Below, in pieces: positions 53,711-60,000 of a stretch of 60,000 bases of DNA; positions within the stretch are counted from its first letter, which is position 1, and the number at the start of each line of letters is the position of its first letter. A program made the translations under genes and the position numbers. Origin of the DNA: Prorocentrum cordatum (taxonomy: Eukaryota > Sar > Dinophyceae > Prorocentrales > Prorocentraceae); NCBI GenBank assembly GCA_963575745.1, contig CAUYUJ010021036.1, forward strand, positions 1-60,000, in the 5' to 3' direction. The notes under the pieces are model-generated. The model made no database searches and was not told the origin of the DNA. It saw only the letters and a program-made list of their open reading frames with translations.

Positions 53711-54342
53711 TGACGTAAAAGGCAAGAGAGAAGTGGTGGAGCGAAGAGAGGAGGAGAAGGGAAGCAAGAGAGGAGGAACGAAGAGAGGAGAAGGGATGCA
53801 AGAGAGAAGAGGAGGAGCGAAGAGAGGCGGAGAAGGGAAGCAAGAGAGGAGAGGAAGAGGGAAGAGAGGAGGAGGAGGCGGGAAGGAAGGAAGGTGGAGA
53901 CCGCAGTGCTCTATTCAAACCAGTACCCAACGCAGGAGGGTTGGGAAAAACATGTCGGAGTAGGAGTAGAGCTTTCGCCCCCGCCGCCGCCCCTCGAAAT
54001 GGGCAGGGGTAGCAACACGCGAACGAAGATCAGACGGCAATGGAGCGGGAGAACGAGACAACGAATTGAAACGGAGTGGAACGTAGGTCCACAAAGGACC
54101 GTAGGGACGTAAACTTATACCCTTTGGGCATTGCAATGCATTGCGTTTACTATCTACGACACTTAATGTACAATGATAATCACAGACCACTAACACGACA
54201 TTGCGTGTTATTAACTTGCATAATACATTCTACTGAGTCCCAATTATGATGTCATTATCATAGGGTAGTGGCCCTATCACCGCAAGTTCAATATGAAAGA
54301 GTCATAATCATCCCTATATTCCCGCCCCGGTTTTCTATCTTC
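53711..54342. other. No gene seen; GA-rich tract and dispersed module copy 2
   Basis: 53720-53890 repeats GCAAGAGAGGAGGAGCGAAG. 53895-53948 is the module GACCGCAGTGCTCTATTCAA with CCCAACGCAGGAGGGTTGGG. 54110-54340 is AT-richer and featureless. Confidence 0.6.
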
Positions 54343-54710
54343 TACGTCGAGCCTCGGTACCCCCCGATGTGCTTCAATTATGTTCGCTCCGTCTGCGTGT
54401 GAAACGTGACCAGAACGCCAGATGATAAAATTTGTCGCGTGGTCCAACCGACATGCCACCTGACATTTTTATGGCGTTTCGGATGGCCTGGGTGTGTCTT
54501 GCGGCCCATGCCTCCTGCATTTCTGTACGTCGAGCCTCGGTACCCCCCGATGTGCTTCAATTATGTTCGCTCCGTCTGCGTGTGAAACGTGACCAGAACG
54601 CCAGATGATAAAATTTGTCGCGTGGTCCAACCGACATGCCACCTGACATTTTTATGGCGTTTCGGATGGCCTGGGTGTGTCTTGCGGCCCATGCCTCCTG
54701 CATTTCTGTG
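54343..54710 (+). repeat. Exact 184-bp tandem duplication
   Basis: 54343-54526 and 54527-54710 appear identical base for base (both start ACGTCGAGCCTCGGTACC and end CTGCATTTCTGT). Identity over 184 bases implies very recent duplication or an assembly artefact. Confidence 0.9.
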
Positions 54711-54774
54711 GCAACGTGGCCCCCGGAAGGGTCTTGTGTCCTCTCGCGTGTCCTCTCCAATCAAGTCCGACTGT

Positions 54775-56480
54775 ACGATGCCCAACAACAAATGGCGGCT
54801 AAAACCGACAGCGGCCGCTATTGGGTAATCGACCTTCTGTATCGAGTAGACCACACCCGCGGAGACGCCGACCGCGAAGCCGGCTCAAGGCAAACATCGC
54901 AGGCCTAGATGTTGACTCCAACGCCAATATCGGTGGTGTGCCTCCACAGAAGCAAAAAGATCCCGATCTCTGTGATGGTGGCAGTGTTTTGGCTCCCAAG
55001 GCGACCGGAACATTACCACCAACGCCGGAATCTAGGATCATCTTCCCCCTGTGGAGGCAGCCCCCTGTGTTGGTGTTGGTGCCCATGTCCAGGCCTCCAA
55101 AAACAGGAACTGCCGTTAGTCCAGATTTCGTAATAAAAGGGAGGGGGCCTGGACCCTCCAAGACAAGCCATTTCAGACCCACCCTCGTGGGAGAACCCTC
55201 CAAAACATCGTCCCCAGACCACCCCAGGCCCTCCAAGATAGCCTGGAAGAGCCCCCCCCCCGAAATGAGACCCCCCTCCCTTTATTACGAAATCTTGAAT
55301 AGTCCTCGCCCCCGGGCCTTCCTTGCCCGAGCCTCGCCAGGAGGTGCGCCCCCGCTTGGGGGCCGGCACGTCTGCGCGGGCGCAGCGCGCAGCGCGCAGC
55401 ACAGCCACCCCGCGACGCGAGGATGTCAGGTCGATCCCCTTCCACACCCTCCTCCCTCCCTTCCACACCCTCCTCCCTCCTCCTCCTCCTCCTCCTCCTC
55501 CTCCTCCCTGTCCTCCTCCGCCTCCGCCTCCTCCTCCTCCTCCTCCTCCTCCTCCTCCTCCTCCGCCTCGACCCGCGGCGCGAGGATGTCAGGTTCATCC
55601 CTTTCCACACCCTCCCCCTTCCTCATAGCAGCAAGCACGCCTGTGGAGCTCTCGAGCCGACGCCGTTTCGACTCCTACGACCCGATTCACTTCGATTCCG
55701 ATTCCGCTTCGCTTCGACTTCCCGTTCCGATCTGGATGCCGATTTCTCGGTGGGGGCCTCACTGCCCTGCCGATCTCCGCCGATCCGATGCATTTCGATC
55801 GCCAGCCTGAAGTCAGGCACGCCCCTCCACAAGAGGAATCTCCAAAAATAGTCACAAAAATAGTCGGGGGGCGATTCTCTGAGCATTTTAGAACCATGAT
55901 TGAATCTATGTGTTTGGCTAATTTTCCTTCTTCGTCGAAAATCCCCTGTGGGAGGACATGCCCGACCTGACGCCGGCCCGACGTCTCGACTCGGCTCGCG
56001 GGGCTCTCCGGCTTCCTCCCGAGCCGACGGCCTCGAGGTTCCGCCGGGAGGTGCGGTCGCCCATGGCCGCCACGTCCCCAGACTTCGGCACGAACGAAAT
56101 GGGCACAGAGAGAACCTCAAGCAGTGGCGAAGCGTCCTGGCGTGCCTATAGCCCTACCAAGCAATATTCTAAGAACCTTGTGTGGTTCCCACACGAAATG
56201 TTCTTCTGGCTAGGGCTGTCTTGGTTTAGCTCATCGCGTTTAGGTTCTAAGAACGTGTTTTTGTTATTAGAACATCTTTGGGTTCTAAGAACATGTCGTG
56301 GTAGGCCTACAGAAATGCCGGGACGGCCAGTCCATGCTCAACCAACAGCAGTTCCTGTTCATTGTGAACAGGACTCGCTGTCGGTGTCGCCGCGGCCAGT
56401 GTACATTTGAGGTAGAAGGCCGCCTGCCCAACAGCGGCCGCTGTTGGTTTGGGACAACACTTGCTGTTGGGCAGTGTGCA
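54775..56480. mobile_element. Possible inverted-repeat-bounded unit
   Basis: 54775-54885 (GACAGCGGCCGCTATTGGGT, CGACCTTCTGTAT, GAGACGCCGACCGCGA) resembles the reverse complement of 56375-56480 (CAACAGCGGCCGCTGTTGGG, CGGCCTTCTACCT, GCGACACCGACAGCGA). The 1.7 kb between includes a direct repeat of GCGAGGATGTCAGGT (55418 and 55581), each followed by TCCACACCCTCC, and a CTCC run. No coding frame is convincing. Confidence 0.45.
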
Positions 56481-57233
56481 CATTTGTTCCATACCCATTT
56501 CGTGCGTCCAAACCAGACTTGCGACGCCTCCTTTCTGTGCCATCTACGGTGACGTCGGGCGTGTCCCTCCACAGGAGGAGTATGCACAAATAGTATTGAA
56601 AAACATGAATTCCCAACCATCATGTGGTGTTGGGTCCTCGTTTTGACGAGACCGCGCCCCGCGTCCCACCTCTCCTCCTCATCATCCTCCTCCCTCCTCC
56701 TTCCTCCTTGCGTTTCAGCCACCCAGTACAGCGTTCGAATGCGGGCACCGCGCCCATTTCGACACACCCCTCACACGTTTCGTGGCCCCATAGAGAGCTC
56801 CACAGAAGGCCCCAATGGGAAAGTTCACCGGCGGCCCCGCCCCAGTTCGGCATACCCCTCACGAGGATCGTGGCCCCATAGGGAGCTCCACCGAAGGCCC
56901 CAGTGGGAAAGTTCGCATGGCGGCCCCGCCCCATTTCGGCGCACCCCTCACGAGGATCGTGGTTCCATAGGGAGCCCCATCGAACATGATAGTCACGACT
57001 GCGGTATTCAAAGCTGCATATGGTTGGGTCCTCTGCCAGGCTAATTGTTTTAGAATGTTTGCTTATGTGTTGCCTTTTTTATTTGTCGTCTAAAATCCGC
57101 CTGTAGGAGGACATGCCCAACCAAAATCTACTTGGCCCCCAGCAGTCTCGATCCCCGGGACCAGCTCTTCATCCTGAGTTTCGTTTCCTGACGGTCCTGG
57201 GGCCCGTGTTGGCCCCTTAGCGGCCCAGAACTA
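56481..57233. other. No gene seen; dispersed module copy 3 (inverted) and a three-copy 75-bp unit
   Basis: About 56600-56690 is the dispersed module in reverse (GGTGTTGGGTCCTCGTTTTG, then a CTCC tract). 56755-56975 has three diverged copies of a unit containing GGCCCCATAGGGAGCTCCAC and CACCCCTCACGAGGATCGTG. Confidence 0.55.
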
Positions 57234-57425
57234 GGGGAACGAAGAATGGCATAAACATAAAAACTCGCCGTGCGGATTTCTCTGATCGGCGCTCGACCCC
57301 CCCTCCCTGGCGCGCTGGAGCGCGCCAGGGGCGGCACCGGAGGCGCCGCCAGGGGGCCCCAGCGCCGATCCAAGAAATCCGCTCGGAACTCCGAGTTAAT
57401 ATGTTTATGTATTTGTTCGTTCCCC
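57234..57425. mobile_element. 192-bp miniature inverted-repeat element
   Basis: The left end GGGGAACGAAGAATGGCATA, then AACATAAAAACTCG, GCGGATTTCT and GATCGGCGCT, is matched by the reverse complement of the right end (GGGGAACGAACAAATACATA, AACATATTAACTCG, GCGGATTTCT, GATCGGCGCT). The arms are about 60 bases. A GC-rich centre holds a further GGCGCGCTGGAGCGCGCC hairpin. No coding capacity. Confidence 0.8.
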
Positions 57426-57899
57426 CCGTCCCGATCTTTGCAGGCCGTCGTTGTTCGTCGTCGCCGTCGTTGTTCGTCGTCTGTGGCCGCCCGATTTTTT
57501 GTTGTACCTCTCTGCCTGGACCTTTGTGCCCCTTCGCGGACGCGCGCGGGGCCAGCTCAGACTCCCCCCGGCTCGCCGGGCTCTCCCCTGCAGCGCGCGC
57601 CCGGCCGCGCTGCCGAGGCCGCCGGCGCGGGGACCGCGGCGGAGGCGAAGGACCCTGCGCGCAGCCCTCCAGGGCTCGCAGGGTGGGACCCCCCGGGTAG
57701 TCTCGGGAGGTCTGCAGTTTTGGGGGGAAGATTTCCCCCCCCCCCCCCCTCCCACCCCACCCCCCCTTTGACTCTCGGCGGGGAAGGAACTCCGCCCCTC
57801 CTGCCACCCCCCTCCTCCTCTTCCTCCTCTTCCTCCTCTTCTTCCTCCTCCTCCTCCTGTTCCTGCTCCTGCTCCTGCTCCTGCTGCTCCTCCTCCTCC

Positions 57900-57963
<64 letters not shown>

Positions 57964-58084
57964 ATTGCTGCTGCTCCTGCTCCTCCTCACCCTCCTCCTC
58001 CTCCTCCTCCTCCTCCTCCTCCTCCTCCTCCTCCTCCTCCTCCTCCTCCTCCTCCTCCTCCTCCTCCTCCTCTTCCTCCTCGCT
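57426..58084. other. No gene seen; GC-rich stretch then CTCC tract
   Basis: 57430-57480 repeats GTTGTTCGTCGTC. 57725-57770 is C-rich. 57815-58080 is CTCCTCCTC with CTGCTC interruptions. ORFs of 300-380 codons on both strands arise from the triplet repeat. Confidence 0.65.
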
Positions 58085-58760
58085 CGCGGAAGTGGCGACA
58101 TATGCGCAGTTCGCAGCACCCCAGCGAGATGCGAGGTCTCGGCTGGGTCCGCGTACTCCCCTACTCCGCCGTGCTTCCCAGGAGGCCGCGAAAGTGGCCA
58201 CAGTTGCGCAGTTCGCAGCACCCCAGCGAGCTGCGATGTCTCGGCTGGGTCCGCGTGCTCCCCTACTCCGCCGTGCCCCCCAGGAGGCCGCGAAAAGTGG
58301 CCACGGTTGCTCAGTTCGCAGCCTCCCAGGGAGCTGCGATGTCTCGGCTGGATCCGCGTACAGTCGGACCGAGGTATCAGATCGAGGTAGGTTCGGGTAG
58401 GGTGTCCTAGTGGTTTGCGTGCTTGTTGGATGTGTTACTGCATCTTGGCCTAAGTCCGACTGTACTCCCCTACTCCGCCGTGCCCCCCAGGAGCCCACGA
58501 AACTGGCGACAGGTGCGCGGCTCGCAGCCCCCCAGGGAGCTGCGGAGGTCTCGGGTGCTCCGCGATTCCGCCGTGCCTCGCAGGAGCCTGCGAGAGTGCG
58601 ACAGCTGCGCAATTCGCAGGCACCCAGGAGCTCACGAAAGCGACGAAAGTCGCACAACTCGCAGCCCCCAAGGGAGCTGCGACGTCCCGGCTACTCCGCT
58701 ACCTCGTCATGCCTCCCAGGAGCCCACGGTTGCGCAGTTCGCAGCCACCCAGGGAGCAGC
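58085..58760 (+). repeat. Second array of the 101-102-bp satellite family, diverged
   Basis: GTCTCGGCTGGGTCCGCG or similar recurs at 58136, 58238 and 58341 (period 102-103), with GCGCAGTTCGCAGCACCCCA and CTACTCCGCCGTGCC between. The order matches 52640-53710 (GCAGATCGCAGCCCCCCAGG...GTCTAATCTG...CTCACTCCGC), so the two arrays are probably one family. More diverged copies run to 58760. A non-satellite insert (58370-58455) interrupts it. Confidence 0.75.
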
Positions 58761-59765
58761 GCAGGAAGAGGCAGGAGGAGGGGGGAAGAAGGAAGAGGTG
58801 TGCGACCACATTGCTCTATGCAAAACGAGAACTCAACACAGGAGGGTTGGGAGCAATACGGAGTTCACGGTCCCCGCTGCATCATGGACATGACGTCGTC
58901 CATGTTGCAAAGGCCTGGCAGGAGTGGAACGCGGCGCACATCTCGCGCGAACGGCCGACACGTCGTTGTCGCTTCGGCGCCACGCTCTTGTTTCTACAGG
59001 GCTGGGTTCCCGCTTGGGCGCGTCTCACATGTTTCGCACGCCACGGCATCGACGCGCCAGCGGCGGGCCAAAATGTAGTTATCGCTCCGGCGCCGCGCAG
59101 ACTTCGCCTGAAAGTGGCCTTCCCGCTTCGACGCGGCGCGTGTTTGTCACTCGTTTTTGTTTGGGGGGGGCGTGACTGGGCGACTTGTCGCCGTCGCCTA
59201 AGATCCGTGCGCATTTCGCTCGGAAGTGGTGGCCCGCGGGGGGACGGAACACGGCTCGCTCGCCGAATCGCGCGCAAACCACAGCGGCAACATTGGCTCG
59301 GAAGTGGCCGAATCGGCGCATTGCGGGCTCGCCGAAGCGCATGAACGCGACAGTGGCAGCGGGGTCGCGCGAGAGCAGGCGAAGTACGCCGCGCAGCTTG
59401 TGTGTGCGTGTGTGTGAAAGTGGCAATTCTGTGTCAGCGCGACGAAACCTTCGTCTTCGCCGCGGCAATCTGACATGTTGCCGCTCCCGCCCCTGCGCGG
59501 CCTGCGTATCCTTTTCTTAGCCACGTCGCAGGAAGCGAGACCACAAGCGAGCTCCGGCCGTTTTCGAGGTGGGAGCGCGCCCCAATCCCAACATCAATTC
59601 GTGGCCCAATGAAGTCCATGCTGCGGGAAAGGGGGGTGGGAGTAGGCGGGGCCTTCTGATTCGTTCGATTTGGCGAACGTAATCCCTACTCCGCCATCCG
59701 CCCCCTCTTCCTCCTCCTCATCCATCATGCTCCTCCTGCTCTCCCTCCTGATATTCCTCATCCTG
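58761..59765. other. Dispersed module copy 4, then degenerate GAAGTGGC-containing repeats; no gene seen
   Basis: 58803-58852 is the module (TTGCTCTATGCAAAACGAGA, CAACACAGGAGGGTTGGGAG). 58900-59480 contains loosely repeated GCTCGGAAGTGG and GGCGACTTGTCGCC-like phrases. No protein frame is convincing. Confidence 0.5.
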
Positions 59766-59776
59766 TCCGTACTACT

Positions 59777-59871
<95 letters not shown>

Positions 59872-60000
59872 GACCACTATTACTACTACTATTACTACTG
59901 CTACTACTACTACTACTATTACTGCTACTACTACTACTACTACTACAACTACTACTACTATTCCTACTACTACTACTACTGCTACTACTTCTCCGAATCC
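59766..60000 (+). repeat. (ACG)n then (ACT)n microsatellite
   Basis: 59768-59833 is GACGACGAC. From 59834 to the window end the unit changes to ACTACTACT with occasional ATTACT and TGCTACT. The switch is abrupt, as if a single base change in the unit were amplified. Confidence 0.9.

Noticed and set aside
57270-58400. Plus-strand ORF of 376 codons and its minus-strand partner
   Set aside because: Mostly poly-Ser/Cys or poly-Arg/Glu from a CTCCTC tract, with no protein-like region outside it apart from satellite.

Overview
The window reads as nuclear DNA of a dinoflagellate. It is GC-rich and gene-sparse, and simple repeats fill most spaces between genes. Several genes use GT-AG introns. The strongest evidence is a set of degenerate copies of the dinoflagellate trans-spliced leader (DinoSL, core CGTAGCCATTTTGGCTCAAG) about 50-150 bases upstream of seven open reading frames, always in the sense orientation. 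No rRNA, tRNA, CRISPR array or bacterial operon was seen. The species cannot be fixed from sequence alone; the composition would suit Prorocentrum or the Suessiales.

Layout. 1-5382: a multi-exon plus-strand gene (gene A) with one inverted-repeat intron. 5383-10580: GC-rich spacer, a small minus-strand ORF, and a plus-strand gene at 8163 with an in-frame CGA repeat. 10905-12030: a minisatellite followed by its own inverted copy. 12956-14318: exons of a proline-rich gene. 15130-17199: a three-exon C5-methyltransferase-like gene. 17954-18964 (minus): a GIY-YIG-like gene. 20531-30891: a 10.4-kb element with 40-bp terminal inverted repeats, embedded in CCCTACTCC repeats and filled with mutually inverted repeat modules. 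32079-33415 (minus): an intact two-exon gene whose intron has perfect 21-bp terminal inverted repeats. 34489-41841: five further plus-strand genes, two with homopolymer frameshifts. 42680-44562: a broken transposase-like retrogene. 45291-48842: a broken multi-exon gene with a cupin-like end. 51739-52265 (minus): a PIF1-type helicase remnant. 52640-60000: 101-bp satellites, a 184-bp exact duplication, a small hairpin transposon and microsatellites.

How it fits together. The leader relics suggest that many genes here arrived as reverse-transcribed, trans-spliced mRNAs. At least one such retrogene (33415-32079) later gained an intron that looks like a small inverted-repeat transposon. The rest of the space is shaped by fold-back elements, minisatellites and microsatellite expansion. 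Most encoded proteins are lineage-specific. Only the methyltransferase, GIY-YIG, helicase, transposase-like and cupin-like assignments rest on recognisable motifs, and those are by eye.
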